From NCBI RefSeq assembly GCF_029167365.1, contig NZ_JARFNM010000001.1, positions 1,418,001-1,482,000 on the forward strand: a stretch of DNA of 64,000 bases, written 5' to 3'. The stretch is from Amygdalobacter nucleatus. GTDB taxonomy: Bacteria; Bacillota; Clostridia; Saccharofermentanales; Fastidiosipilaceae. The position numbers and the translations under genes are program-made. The notes below the pieces were generated by a model. That model had not been told where the DNA came from, ran no database searches, and saw only the letters and a program-made list of their open reading frames with translations. Positions 47,358 through 57,127 of this stretch are shown here, piece by piece. Position 1 is the first letter of the stretch, and every line of letters starts with the position of its first letter.

Positions 47358-50300
47358 CTATTGGTTGTTATTTTTCTTAAGCCCCAGTGCTAGTGCTGAA
47401 AGAGCAGATCCAATCAGTGCCATGACACCTACATAGAATGGTACGCTCGTTGCTTCGCCAGTTTTTAGTATAACATGTGCAGAAGAATTTGTCCCTTTAT
47501 TTCCTGTATTTCCTGTATTTCCTGTATTTCCTGTATTTCCATTTATAGAACCTGGCTGTGCTGTTCCTGGGTTCATTGGATGCTCCGGTTTGGCCGGTTC
47601 TTCGGTGAAGGTCCAAGAACCTGTAATGCTTGCGTTCTTGTCACCCATGATGCCGTTATTCGGATCGGTCCAACCGCTGAAGGTCCACGTACCTTTCTTA
47701 CCGTCCTTCTCACCTTTTACCGTGTCGTTCTTCTTGTAGGTGGTATCTACGGTGTAGTGATCACCAGCATAGTAACTATCACTATTCTTCGGGAGCTCTT
47801 TTCCTGCCGGTGCGTCCTTACCCCAGTTGTAGACAACCTGATACTTGTTAGCTTCGGTGAAGGTCCAAGAACCTGTAATGCTTGCGTTCTTGTCACCCAT
47901 GGTGCCGTTATTCAGATCGGTCCAACCGCTGAAGGTCCACGTACCTTTCTTACCGTCCTTCTCACCTTTTACCGTGTCGTTCTTCTTGTAGGTAGTATCT
48001 ACGGTGTAGTGATCACCAGCATAGTAACTATCACTATTCTTCGGGAGCTCTTTTCCTGCCGGTGCGTCCTTACCCCAGTTGTAGACAACCTGATACTTGT
48101 TAGCTTCGGTGAAGGTCCAAGAACCTGTAATGCTTGCGTTCTTGTCACCCATGGTGCCGTTATTCGGATCGTTCCAACCGCTGAAGGTCCACGTACCTTT
48201 CTTACCGTCCTTCTCACCTTTTACCGTGTCGTTCTTCTTGTAGGTGGTATCTACGGTGTAGTGATCACCAGCATAGTAACTATCACTATTCTTCGGGAGC
48301 TCTTTTCCTGCCGGTGCGTCCTTACCCCAGTTGTAGACAACCTGATACTTGTTAGCTTCGGTGAAGGTCCAAGAACCTGTAATGCTTGCGTTCTTGTCAC
48401 CCATGGTGCCGTTATTCAGATCGGTCCAACCGCTGAAGGTCCACGTACCTTTCTTACCGTCCTTCTCACCTTTTACCGTGTCGTTCTTCTTGTAGGTAGT
48501 ATCTACGGTGTAGTGATCACCAGCATAGTAACTATCACTATTCTTCGGGAGCTCTTTTCCTGCCGGTGCGTCCTTACCCCAGTCGTAGGTCACTGTGTAT
48601 GTAGGGAGTTCATACACAACGGCTATTTCATGGTTTTTATCGAGATTCGTAAAGGTATAGCTATTTGGATATTTAGATATATCCATTTCCTTGGCATCAA
48701 CGGTTACGCTCCTTAGCTTGTAACCATCCTTTGGTGCATAGTTTATGGTCTTATTGTCTCCCTTATATGCATCGCAGCTCGGATCAATGGTTCCGTTTGT
48801 TACGGATGTAGTGATTTTTAGCTTGACCCGGCTCTCCTTCCAAATTGCTGTGACTTGCGTATCTTTGTCAACCATAATCTCAGTGCCTGGCGCTAGTTTT
48901 TTGCCATTCACTTCCCAAGTGTCAAATTCCTGATTTTCAGGAGCAGTGAAAGCATTACTCAAAATCTTGTACTTTGAGCCCTTGTTTAGCTTCTTGTCTT
49001 TCATTTCGCCGGTGCCGCCGTTACCGTCGTAGCTAATAGTGGCAGTTTCGAGAGCCTTGCTTGCCAGATCCGATTCAAGCGGGGCTTCTTCAGGAATTAA
49101 TCCACCATTATCTTTTGCTTTTGCCGTGATGGTGGCTCCAACTGCTAACTCTTTAATCTCCAGGGTTACTACCCCAGTATTTGCATCAACGGTCGCACCA
49201 TCCGATGTCCACGTGGTCTTACCTGTGGTAGCGTCTACGGTTCGCGTTGCGGTGACGGTTTTCTCCGCGCCCGATTCGTCCTTATACGTAATCGTGTAGG
49301 ACGCCAAGTCGGTATCATCACCGGGATCTTTATAAGCCGGTGGGGTAATAGTTACTTCACCCTTATCCGTGTCTACTGCAATCACCGGAGATTTAGGTGC
49401 GATATTTTTTACCAGATCTTTAGCAGGGAATTTAGTGACTTTGGCCCCATCGTTTAGTTTATAGGTTCCATCGGCATTTTTTCGATATACCGGATTGCCG
49501 CCATCCCAATCAACTTCCACATCATTAGGACTGATTATTGTAACGTTTCCGTCTTTATCAAACTCGATAAACGCAGGATCGTCTATAAATCCAGTTCCAT
49601 CGGGGAGTTTAGATACGCCATGTACCGTATTGGCATCTCGAATAGCTTTATCGATGGCTTTTTTATCGTCATCAGTTAGTTTTTTGGGATCTCTCACGGC
49701 GACCTTTTTGGGAGTTGTTATTACCGGCTCAGACTTCGCGCAAGAACGGAATTTATGTGGCTCTTTGACAATAATACCGAACTTTTTTCCGAGTTCTAAA
49801 TCATCATCATTGATTGAGAACGTAACTTTTGTGCCGTCAACGGATACTGTTTGAGACATCTCTCGCCATGTCGATTTGTCCACTATACATTTTCCACCTT
49901 CACAGAAACTATTGTCCTCGTTATCCGTGAAATTGTTGACAAAATAAAATTTCGTACCTGCGGCAACCTCTTCAGCAAATGTAACGATAATCTGTCCATC
50001 TGTTACCTGGACTTTTTGTATTGTCGGAGCAGCAGATGTTTCCGTTACCGTTTTGATTTTTAGGTCCGGAGCTTCAATTTTTCCGGAGGTTGATCTATCG
50101 GTATAGGTCACTTCATAGTAGGCATGATCCGTGCCATCGATAGAAAATGTAACACTCTTAATTTTATTCGCAATTTCCGGATTGGCGTTCTTCAACAGTT
50201 CAGTAGCTTCTGCTTTCTCATCGTCATTTACTTGGTTGGAGTTCGTGTGTTCAATCCAGATTTCGCCGGCGGGCATTGTGAGCGTTGTCTGACCTGCTAT

Positions 50301-50864
50301 TGATAGCTCAGCATTTGCAGTTACTTCTGGTGATTTGTCTTCATCTAATTGTTGATAGACAGTAACTGTATCTCCTTCTTCAACTTTTGTTCCAGCAGGT
50401 AAATCTACTTTCCAGGTATTTCCTCTTTTAGGGGTATAGGAAAGAGTGGCTTTAACAGTGCCGTCTTTAGCCTTTAATGTTACATGGACTGTTGCTATTA
50501 CAATCTTTTTATTAACCTTAGCTTTGTGTACCTTACCGCCGGAAATGGTTGTGGCGTCGCAAAAGACTTTGTTAATGGTCGGTGCCGGTATAGCAGCACC
50601 CACGGGTTGACCAACAATCTCTGGCCCGATCTCTAGATCCTCGCCCTGTTCCTCGTTGGATTTGATACTTGATGGTTCTTCCTTTACAGGAGTGACAACT
50701 TGCGGTTCAGATTGAGGTCCGTATTGCGAGTTTTTGGCATACGTAATTGGTGTCCATGACATAGATAAAATCATCAAGGACGCCAACGCGAGCGAAAAAA
50801 ACCTAATAACATTTTTATGTTTTATCTGCTTTTTTATTATCATAATTTTTATCCATCTACGCAT
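47358..50864 (-). CDS. Giant cell-wall-anchored adhesin with four SHIRT-like repeats
   Basis: 1168 residues. Signal peptide about 1-43 (SLALASLMILSMSWTPITYA). A long N-terminal region includes Ig-like and cell-wall-protein segments (DPGDDTDLASYTITYKDESG), then an InlB-type repeat (ATISYDGNGGTGEMKDKK). Four 84-residue repeats follow (VVYNWGKDAPAGKELPKNSD, GKKGTWTFSGW), resembling SHIRT domains that extend rod-like adhesins. A short NTG repeat and the sorting end ILKTGE, hydrophobic helix and LKKNNNQ tail anchor it. As in the other adhesin the usual LP of LPxTG is replaced. GGAAAA lies upstream of the ATG; codon 8 is an alternative start. Cargo of element 1. Confidence 0.9.
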   Translation of the reverse strand: MRRWIKIMIIKKQIKHKNVIRFFSLALASLMILSMSWTPITYAKNSQYGPQSEPQVVTPVKEEPSSIKSNEEQGEDLEIGPEIVGQPVGAAIPAPTINKVFCDATTISGGKVHKAKVNKKIVIATVHVTLKAKDGTVKATLSYTPKRGNTWKVDLPAGTKVEEGDTVTVYQQLDEDKSPEVTANAELSIAGQTTLTMPAGEIWIEHTNSNQVNDDEKAEATELLKNANPEIANKIKSVTFSIDGTDHAYYEVTYTDRSTSGKIEAPDLKIKTVTETSAAPTIQKVQVTDGQIIVTFAEEVAAGTKFYFVNNFTDNEDNSFCEGGKCIVDKSTWREMSQTVSVDGTKVTFSINDDDLELGKKFGIIVKEPHKFRSCAKSEPVITTPKKVAVRDPKKLTDDDKKAIDKAIRDANTVHGVSKLPDGTGFIDDPAFIEFDKDGNVTIISPNDVEVDWDGGNPVYRKNADGTYKLNDGAKVTKFPAKDLVKNIAPKSPVIAVDTDKGEVTITPPAYKDPGDDTDLASYTITYKDESGAEKTVTATRTVDATTGKTTWTSDGATVDANTGVVTLEIKELAVGATITAKAKDNGGLIPEEAPLESDLASKALETATISYDGNGGTGEMKDKKLNKGSKYKILSNAFTAPENQEFDTWEVNGKKLAPGTEIMVDKDTQVTAIWKESRVKLKITTSVTNGTIDPSCDAYKGDNKTINYAPKDGYKLRSVTVDAKEMDISKYPNSYTFTNLDKNHEIAVVYELPTYTVTYDWGKDAPAGKELPKNSDSYYAGDHYTVDTTYKKNDTVKGEKDGKKGTWTFSGWTDLNNGTMGDKNASITGSWTFTEANKYQVVYNWGKDAPAGKELPKNSDSYYAGDHYTVDTTYKKNDTVKGEKDGKKGTWTFSGWNDPNNGTMGDKNASITGSWTFTEANKYQVVYNWGKDAPAGKELPKNSDSYYAGDHYTVDTTYKKNDTVKGEKDGKKGTWTFSGWTDLNNGTMGDKNASITGSWTFTEANKYQVVYNWGKDAPAGKELPKNSDSYYAGDHYTVDTTYKKNDTVKGEKDGKKGTWTFSGWTDPNNGIMGDKNASITGSWTFTEEPAKPEHPMNPGTAQPGSINGNTGNTGNTGNTGNKGTNSSAHVILKTGEATSVPFYVGVMALIGSALSALALGLKKNNNQ
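47602..48592 (-). repeat. Four near-identical 252-bp coding repeats
   Basis: The 84-codon SHIRT units repeat with period 252 bp; copies differ at only a few positions (for example TDLNNG versus NDPNNG, GIMG versus GTMG). Such identity allows copy-number change by recombination and can collapse in assemblies. Confidence 0.9.
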
Positions 50865-51239
50865 GGCGTTGGATTTTCCTTTCTTTGACGTCCCCTATCA
50901 ATTTGAATTGTTTACATCTTTCATTACGGGTGAATAAGTCATCCAAATCTCGCAATTCATAATCATGTTACATACTACCACATCTCAATTGTAGCCTCAA
51001 CTTTATTTTTTACCACAATAGTGCACTTGATTCTTTGCCATTTTGGCTCTTATTGACATTTGGGGCTGCGGTGGTTCTTCTGGAGCATCCAACATTGCCT
51101 TTAAACCGAAGCTTGGTATCGAAACTGTCCACGACGGCCTCCAGGTGAGCTACGGCTGTGCGTGCTCCGTCAAGAACAGGACGGTGAAACGATCAGCCAA
51201 GTTTACAGAAGCGAGGATTAATAGACGAACAAGCAGCAA

Positions 51240-51470
51240 TTGGCATCAAAGATATGGGAATCCGCCAACAAGATGCGCTCGAAAATCGAGGCAAACGAAT
51301 ACAAGGACTACATCCTGGGCTTCATCTACGAGCACCTTATCAGCAACTTCGCCGCCAACGCAGGCAAGAAAGCAGGCGAGTTCTACACGCCGCACGAGGT
51401 GTCCATGCTCATGAGCGAGATAGTTTCGTGGCACCTGCCCGGACGCAAGAACATCACAATCTACAATAAA
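51240..51470 (+). pseudogene. hsdM: HsdM fragment from a second, GC-richer source, internally deleted
   Basis: Plus strand reads MASKIWESANKMRSKIEANE and YKDYILGFI (HsdM N-terminus), then directly YEHLISNFAANAGKKAGEFY, TPHEVSMLMSEIV and NITIYN (target/SAM region), skipping roughly 250 residues. It stops at the residue where DPTSGSGSLL should follow, then becomes type III Res sequence in the same frame. Base composition is high compared with the host. The 200 bases before it show no identifiable gene. Confidence 0.7.
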
Positions 51471-52370
51471 ATCATTTACAACTATCCACTGGAACGTTTC
51501 CGTGCGAGTGGCTACACGAAAGATTTTCAAAACTTTGCAACCGATACGAACCTCCGGGGTCGCACACTTATAGCTCTTATTCTTAGCGAATATCGTCGTT
51601 ATCTTTTTGCGGACTTAAAACTGAATATTAAACCAGTTATTATGCTTAAATCGCAAAAGATTAAAGAGTCCGAAGCTTTCCATGACGAGTTTTTCAAAAA
51701 ATTAGAGGAACTCACGAGCTATAAGATTAAAGCTTTGCAAAATGCTAACATTCCGCTTCTTTCTAAGGCTATTGCTTATTTTGGGAAAAAGATGACACTC
51801 TTGAAAACCTGGAGCATAGTCTTAAGAACTCTTTTTCTGAAGGTAACACCATCATCATGAATGGATCTTCAGACGGTAATGACGCTAACAAAATTAAAGT
51901 GAACTCACTCGAAGATAAAGATAATCCATTCGCCTTATTCTTGCTGTTGATATGCTTAATGAAGACTGGTATGTATTAAACCTTTTTGATATTGTGCGCC
52001 TTTATGATAGTCATCAAGGTAGCGGTAAAGCTGGAAAAATCGGTTCGTATACAATTAAAGAGGCTCGACTGATTGGTCGTGGGGCACGCTATTGTCCGTT
52101 TGTATATGAAAGCGACAAAGACCTTAAATATAAGCGTAAGTTTGATGGTGACCTTACGAACGATTATCGTATTCTGGAAAACTATGTTTTTCCATAGTCT
52201 GAACGATTCACGTTATATTGCTGAGTTGAAACAAGCCCTTATTGCAACTGGACTTCAGCCTAAAAATCCAATTACTCGTGAATATCGACTAAAAGAAGAA
52301 TTTAAGACTGGGGGTGCGGACATCTTTTTAGACAGCCACACCCCCTTCTCTCCATCGATACCCAACTAAT
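51471..52370 (+). pseudogene. Type III restriction enzyme (Res) helicase fragment, frameshifted
   Basis: Three frames give the C-terminal helicase half of a type III Res subunit: NYPLERFRASGYTKDFQNFA, ATDTNLRGRTLIALILSEYR, IKPVIMLKSQKIKESEAFHD; then LEHSLKNSFSEGNTIIMNGS, LAVDMLNEDWYVLNLFDIVR, and EARLIGRGARYCPF (motif VI, normally QLIGRGAR), ending YRLKEEFKTGG. At least three indels. The Walker A half and endonuclease domain are missing, and no mod gene is near. Confidence 0.75.
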
Positions 52371-52398
52371 TTTATTATACTCTTTTAACAGCAAAAAA

Positions 52399-52430
52399 GC
52401 ACGTCAGCGACCTGCTGATGTGCCTTTATT
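52399..52430 (-). terminator. Hairpin after the serine recombinase gene
   Basis: GCACGTCAGC pairs with GCTGATGTGC around a 5-base loop. T-runs flank it on both sides (TTTATTTT on plus, TTTTTTGC on minus), so it may end both the recombinase and the res transcripts. Confidence 0.7.
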
Positions 52431-52455
52431 TTGCCCTGTAACATTTCCTATAACC

Positions 52456-54011
52456 TTAACACTTTAGTTCTGTTTTGCTCCCATCAAGGAAGGTAAACTC
52501 AACCTTTCCATCTTGATGCACGGTTAGATAGTCAACCATGCTCAGCCAGACGTTTTCATCGAACACAGTTAACAAGTTCTGCTTTTTCAAATCCTCGATA
52601 AAATATTCAACCTCATCACGTCTTGCTTGTCCACAATTATAGCTTTGACTTCTTTAAGCCTTGATTCTACAGTATTAAACCTGTTCACTAGACTCGTATA
52701 TTTTTTCTCATACTCATCTTGGTCCTGCAATTTCCGTGCGTTTTCATTGATGCAGTTGTTGACCTTGTCAGCTACGATGTTGAGTTCTTCTTCAAGTTTC
52801 AGTTGTTCATTTTCAAGACTTGAAGTATCAAAAACAGTTTTTACCATCTCTTTATGCGTTGCGATGATTTCTTGTTTATCTTTAACAAGCATATTTACAC
52901 CTTTAATAAACAGCGTTTGAATCTCTTCTTCTTTTAAGTGTGGAGTGGTGCAGTGTTCTTCAAACTTGTGATTATATTGCCAGATTCTTGTACGGTACTT
53001 ATCTGTTGAATGCCATGTTTTAGAACCATACCATGAACCACAATCGCCACATTTAATCTTGCTTGAATATATGCTGACGCTTGAAATGCGATTTTTACCG
53101 CCCTTTCTTAGCGCTAAAAGTTTCTGCACCCTGTCAAAGGTAGACGGTGGAATAATGGCCTCATGGTTTCCTGTCACGTAGTATTGAGGGATTTCTCCCT
53201 CGTTCTTTTTCTTCTCCTTGGTTAGAAAGTCCACCGTGAAGCTCTTCTGTAAGAGGGCATCGCCTTTATACTTCTCATTGCTTAAGATGGCATGGACTGT
53301 TCCTGCCGACCATTTTTTCTTGCCTCCTGGTGTCGGTATACTGTCAGCAGTAAGTGCTTTGGCTATCCCAAAAGCTGAGTAACCTTGTAAAAACATGCGA
53401 TAAATCTTTTTAACCGTTACGGCTTGCTCTTTGTTAACGATGAGGTTTCCATCCTCACCTCGATCATAGCCTAAAAATCGTTCGAAAGGCACGGTAACCT
53501 TACCGTCTGCGAATCTTTTCCTTTGTCCCCATGTGCAGTTTTCAGAGATCGAGCGTGATTCTTCTTGCGCCAAGCTCGACATTAAGGTAAGAACGAACTC
53601 GCTTTTAGTATCAAGCGTATGAATGTTTTCTTTTTGAAAGAATACGCCGATTCCTCTTCCTTTAAGCTTTCTAATAGTTGAAAGACTGTCTACCGTGTTT
53701 CTGGCAAAACGGCTGATTGATTTGGTAACGATTAAATCAACTTTTCCTTGCAAAGCATCTTCTATCAGACGATTAAAACCATCTCTATTTTTATGCCTTA
53801 GACCTGAAATACCATCATCGTAATATAGACCAGCAAACTGCCAATCGTTTCGCTCTTTAATATACTTTGTAAAGTAAGCCTTTTGTGCCTCTAAGCTATT
53901 ATGCTGTTCATCTTTTTCAGTTGAAACGCGGGCATAAGCTGCAACTCTTATCTTTTTAATTTTCGTCAGTTTAAAAATTCTTGGTGTCAGTTTTACTACT
54001 TCTTTTACCAT
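52456..54011 (-). pseudogene. Large serine recombinase (integrase) with one frameshift near the C-terminus
   Basis: Start ATG 54011 (GGAGG upstream). Catalytic Ser30 lies in VAAYARVSTEKDEQ; the resolvase domain runs to about 155 (TKSISRFARNTVDSL), followed by the Recombinase domain (VKKIYRMFLQGYSAFGIAKA), a zinc ribbon (IKCGDCGSWYGSK and later EEHCTTPH), and a coiled-coil. The main frame ends at 52587 after AIIVDKQDVMRLNIL, but the next frame continues ARRDEVEYFIEDLKKQNLLT and MVDYLTVHQDGKVEFTFLDG to a TAA at 52456. One indel near 52610 explains this; about 517 residues otherwise. If only the tail is lost the enzyme might still work. It is the likely integrase of both elements. Confidence 0.88.
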
Positions 54012-54180
54012 AAATTCCCTCCAGCATAAGAGTTGGAGGATCATAGTGATCTTTTATCTGAGTAACTGATAACTGCCATGATTTGTCATCAACCATGCCT
54101 TTGAAATGCAAATAGTCTAAAAGTAGTTTACAAAGACTGTAATCCATCTCGTCTTGCAGTATTTTCTTTGCTTCTCGCAT
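53971..54180 (-). CDS. Small recombinase-associated protein
   Basis: 69 residues (MREAKKILQDEMDYSLCKLL, SVTQIKDHYDPPTLMLEGIY), AAGGAGG upstream. Its 3' end overlaps the recombinase start by about 40 bases. Similar small genes precede large serine recombinases in Bacillota elements (SHOCT-like); whether it is a directionality factor is unknown. A diverged copy is fused into the ORF at 44901. Confidence 0.7.
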   Translation of the reverse strand: MREAKKILQDEMDYSLCKLLLDYLHFKGMVDDKSWQLSVTQIKDHYDPPTLMLEGIYGKRSSKTDTKNF

Positions 54181-54473
54181 TGACTCATCCTCCTTGTAGC
54201 CTATACATCACTCAACCTCCGGAATAAGTCAAGCACTTATAGACCCCATAAGAAGTAAAAGAACACTCCCTGAATCAAAAACACACACCCTTGTCTAAAT
54301 CGCACAGCCCTAAAAGCAAAAAAGACACCCCCTAAAAAGGAAAAATCCAGCGTCAATTCACGCCAGACTTTCATTCACGTTCTTCTGTTTCACAAGCCTA
54401 CAATAAATCCTTATTTACAGTGTTCTTTTAAGCAACAGCCAATAGGCTTGGTATCATTTCCTGTAAAGTTATC

Positions 54474-55177
54474 TCATACACCTTGTTAATATTCGTTTTA
54501 CCGACCATTACCAGCCTAGCTAACAGCTTGGAAACTGTCTGTGGTGTAAAGAATTCACCGCCAGATTTACCAGCATTACTTGCGTAATTGGAAATCAAAT
54601 ATTCATAAGCATCACCGAAAGCATCAATATCGTTATCTTTGAAATCGTCAAAATTGATACTAGCTATACCAGTTAGTATATCAGTCAGCCGTTTGTGCTT
54701 TTCTTCTACTGTTCCACCTAAACGATTGCTTTTTGTATCAATATCCTCGAACAGCCCCTTAATATCATTTTCAGATTTAAAGCCCACAGCACTGCCCTCA
54801 ATAGCTTTAAATATTTTGTCTAGATCTGTATTAAGGTTTTCGTTATCTTTGGCAGTTTTAACCACATTTTGAAACAATTGGCTCGGTAATATGAAAAAGC
54901 CTTTAGCGTCTACCGTATCAGGGCGAAAATCACAATCAGCTTCTTCATCTGAAATTTCAGCATAATCAAAGTCTACGTCACCAGCTTCACGCTCAGCTTG
55001 ATTGAAAAATTCGGTAATATTCTCTGAAATAAAGCGATAGAACAGAATGCCTAAAACATATTACTTAAAATCCAATCCATCTACTGCGCCACGTACATCA
55101 TCAGCAATTGCCCAGATTTTTCTATGTAATTCTGCTCTTTGTGCTGCTTCATTATTACTATTTGTTAATTCTGCCAT
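54474..55177 (-). pseudogene. hsdM: hsdM 5' half, type I DNA methyltransferase, split by elements
   Basis: ATG 55177 with AAGGAG upstream. The HsdM N-terminal domain reads RAELHRKIWAIADDVRGAVD, a TAA at 55061-55063 in place of a sense codon ([18 protein letters not shown]), then [40 protein letters not shown] and [15 protein letters not shown], ending NINKVY. There the frame enters element 1 at the GA core. The expected next residues DPTC lie at 41449 across both elements. HsdM would modify DNA as part of a type I R-M system; no hsdS or hsdR remains in the window. Dead by stop and by insertion. Confidence 0.88.
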
Positions 55178-55303
55178 ACTCCTTACCTCTCCACATTGCT
55201 CATATTCCAAAACTGCTAATTCAAAATTGGCGACCTACAAAATACTTATAAAAGCATTTTAACTAAGCAGAAGTAAAATAGCCAGTTACAAGCTCGCTCT
55301 CTC

Positions 55304-56173
55304 CTACTGCTTAATTCCGCTCTGGGCCACACCCTCGATGAATTGCTTTTGGAAAATTGCAAACACAATTATCAACGGAATAACGGCTAAGACAGCACCT
55401 GCCATCTGCATCGGATACTGCGTTGAAAACTGACTCTGCAAAGTGGACAAGCCAGGGCCTAAGGTCATTTTGTCAGGGCTCGTGTTCACAATGAGTGGCC
55501 ACATGAAATCATTCCAGGCAAACTTAATGACAAAGATTGCCAAAGCAACTAAGCCTGGTTTCACAAGCGGGGTCATCACATAAAGGAAAATACCAAACTG
55601 TGAACAGCCATCCAAGATTGCCGCCTCTTCTAACTCCTTAGGCAAAGACAAATAAAATTGTCTAAGTAAAAAAGTGCCAAACACACTAAACAAGTTAGGC
55701 AAAAACAAAGCGGGAATGCTATCTAATAAGCCTAGTTTCTGGACTATCAAGTATTGTGGGATGATGAAAATCTGGCCTGGAATCATCAAAACTGACAGCA
55801 ATAGCATAAAGATAAAATTACGGCCAGGGAATTTGATCCGTGCAAAGGCATAGCCAGCCATGGCGCAAAAAATAAGTTGGCAGATGGTTGTGACGGCGGT
55901 TGAAATGAGCGTGTTTAGGAAAATTTTCACAAATGGTAAAGATTCAAAAATCGTCTCATACGCAACAACTTTAAATTCTTTCGGCCAAAAAGTCGGTGGA
56001 ATTTGCACCGCTTCACCATTACCTTTGAATGACGTTAAAACCATCCAGAGAAATGGAAAGATAACTAAGCTAATTCCCAGCAATAAAACAATATGAACCA
56101 CGATATTGGCATGTTGCTTTGTGCGCATTTTACGCCTCCCCTTTTCCAAATCTACTTTTTTTAATTTAGGCAT
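55304..56173 (-). CDS. Carbohydrate ABC transporter permease (MalG-type)
   Basis: 289 residues, six membrane segments. The ATPase-contact EAA loop is LPKELEEAAILDGCSQFGIF. N-terminal VIFPFLWMVLTSFKGNGEAV is typical of the MalG/UgpE/MsmG group. Overlaps the upstream permease by 8 bases. No ATPase gene is adjacent, so a shared MsmK-type ATPase elsewhere is likely (inference). Confidence 0.93.
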   Translation of the reverse strand: MPKLKKVDLEKGRRKMRTKQHANIVVHIVLLLGISLVIFPFLWMVLTSFKGNGEAVQIPPTFWPKEFKVVAYETIFESLPFVKIFLNTLISTAVTTICQLIFCAMAGYAFARIKFPGRNFIFMLLLSVLMIPGQIFIIPQYLIVQKLGLLDSIPALFLPNLFSVFGTFLLRQFYLSLPKELEEAAILDGCSQFGIFLYVMTPLVKPGLVALAIFVIKFAWNDFMWPLIVNTSPDKMTLGPGLSTLQSQFSTQYPMQMAGAVLAVIPLIIVFAIFQKQFIEGVAQSGIKQ

Positions 56174-57059
56174 AAGTCACCCACTTCTTTTGCAAGATCA
56201 TCTGGATAATTGTCACAATTAAAATCACAAAGAAAATCAGTACCGAAATAGCTGCTGCATAGCCTTTGTAACCATATTCGAAGGCTGTCTGGTAGTACAA
56301 CATAACTACGCTTTGGGTATCTGCAAAGGCTGGATTTTGTGGTCCTATCATCATGTAAATTACATCAAAGACCTGGAAGCTTCCGATAAAGCTCGTAATT
56401 GTCACGAAAAAGATCGTCGGGCTTAAAAGCGGTAAAGTTAGACTGAAAAACATGCGAATCTTGCCAGCGCCATCAATCTGCATACTTTCATAATAAGTCT
56501 TGGAAATATTTTGCATACCCGCTAGCAAAATAACCATGTTGTACCCAACGCCCATCCAAATACCTACTACAGCTATACAATACAAAGCTGTATCTGCATT
56601 AGTCAGCCAATTATGGCCTTCTAAGCCGAATGCTTGCAATATGGCATTCAAAATACCCATACGCTCGTTAAACATCCATTTCCAAATCATGGCCACTGCG
56701 GCTGACATTGTGACAGATGGCAAGAAATAAAGGATGCGATAAAGGCCTTGGCCCTTTATTTTGGTATTTAACAAGGCAGCTAAAGCAGTTGACAAGAATA
56801 GGCCAACTGGTACGACAATCAAAACATAACGCAAGGAATTATACAGACTCTGCCAAACAGTTTTGTCAGTTAATAGTTGTTTGTAATTTTCAAGTCCGAC
56901 AAAGCTCGTCATGTTGAACTTGTTGACATCGTTGAAGCTGAACCAGATATTTTGGACAAAAGGCCAAAGATAAAAGATAAACAAGCCTAAGGTAACAGGG
57001 GCAATCATCAAATAAGCAACTGCCCATGTCTTAAGTTTGCCTGATAACTTTCTAGTCAT
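56166..57059 (-). CDS. Carbohydrate ABC transporter permease (MalF/UgpA-type)
   Basis: 297 residues, six membrane segments. WFSFNDVNKFNMTSFVGLEN near the start and YYESMQIDGAGKIRMFFSLT as the EAA loop place it with sugar importers. It forms the heterodimeric channel with the product at 55304. Confidence 0.93.
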   Translation of the reverse strand: MTRKLSGKLKTWAVAYLMIAPVTLGLFIFYLWPFVQNIWFSFNDVNKFNMTSFVGLENYKQLLTDKTVWQSLYNSLRYVLIVVPVGLFLSTALAALLNTKIKGQGLYRILYFLPSVTMSAAVAMIWKWMFNERMGILNAILQAFGLEGHNWLTNADTALYCIAVVGIWMGVGYNMVILLAGMQNISKTYYESMQIDGAGKIRMFFSLTLPLLSPTIFFVTITSFIGSFQVFDVIYMMIGPQNPAFADTQSVVMLYYQTAFEYGYKGYAAAISVLIFFVILIVTIIQMILQKKWVTYA

Positions 57060-57127
57060 AAAGTCCTTCCTTAGGTAAGTGAAAGGGAACTAGTTTGCCT
57101 AGCTCCCTTACATCATGAAAAAGTTAC

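Larger units (their letters stand above)
45323..54475 (-). mobile_element. Serine-integrase element 1 (outer), ~9.15 kb
   Basis: Bounded by the GA core at 54474-54475 (attL-like with hsdM 5') and the attP-type junction at 45323-45324. Starts (minus) GATAACTTTACAGG and ends CGTAATGAAACTA. Contents in minus order: small ORF, large serine recombinase (frameshifted), type III res and foreign hsdM remnants (plus strand), SHIRT adhesin, C39-peptidase remnant, response-regulator remnant, TCTGAAAC array. About 400 bp at the integrase end is a near copy of the same end of element 2. Confidence 0.7.

Noticed and set aside
47475-48716. A 413-codon plus-strand ORF
   Set aside because: It is the antisense of the SHIRT repeats of the adhesin gene; its length comes from the repeats. 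It has no ribosome binding site and no family match.
50865-51239. A plus-strand ORF start (GCGGSSGASNIAFKPKLG...)
   Set aside because: No ribosome binding site, no family resemblance and it changes frame into the hsdM fragment; treated as decayed or non-coding DNA.
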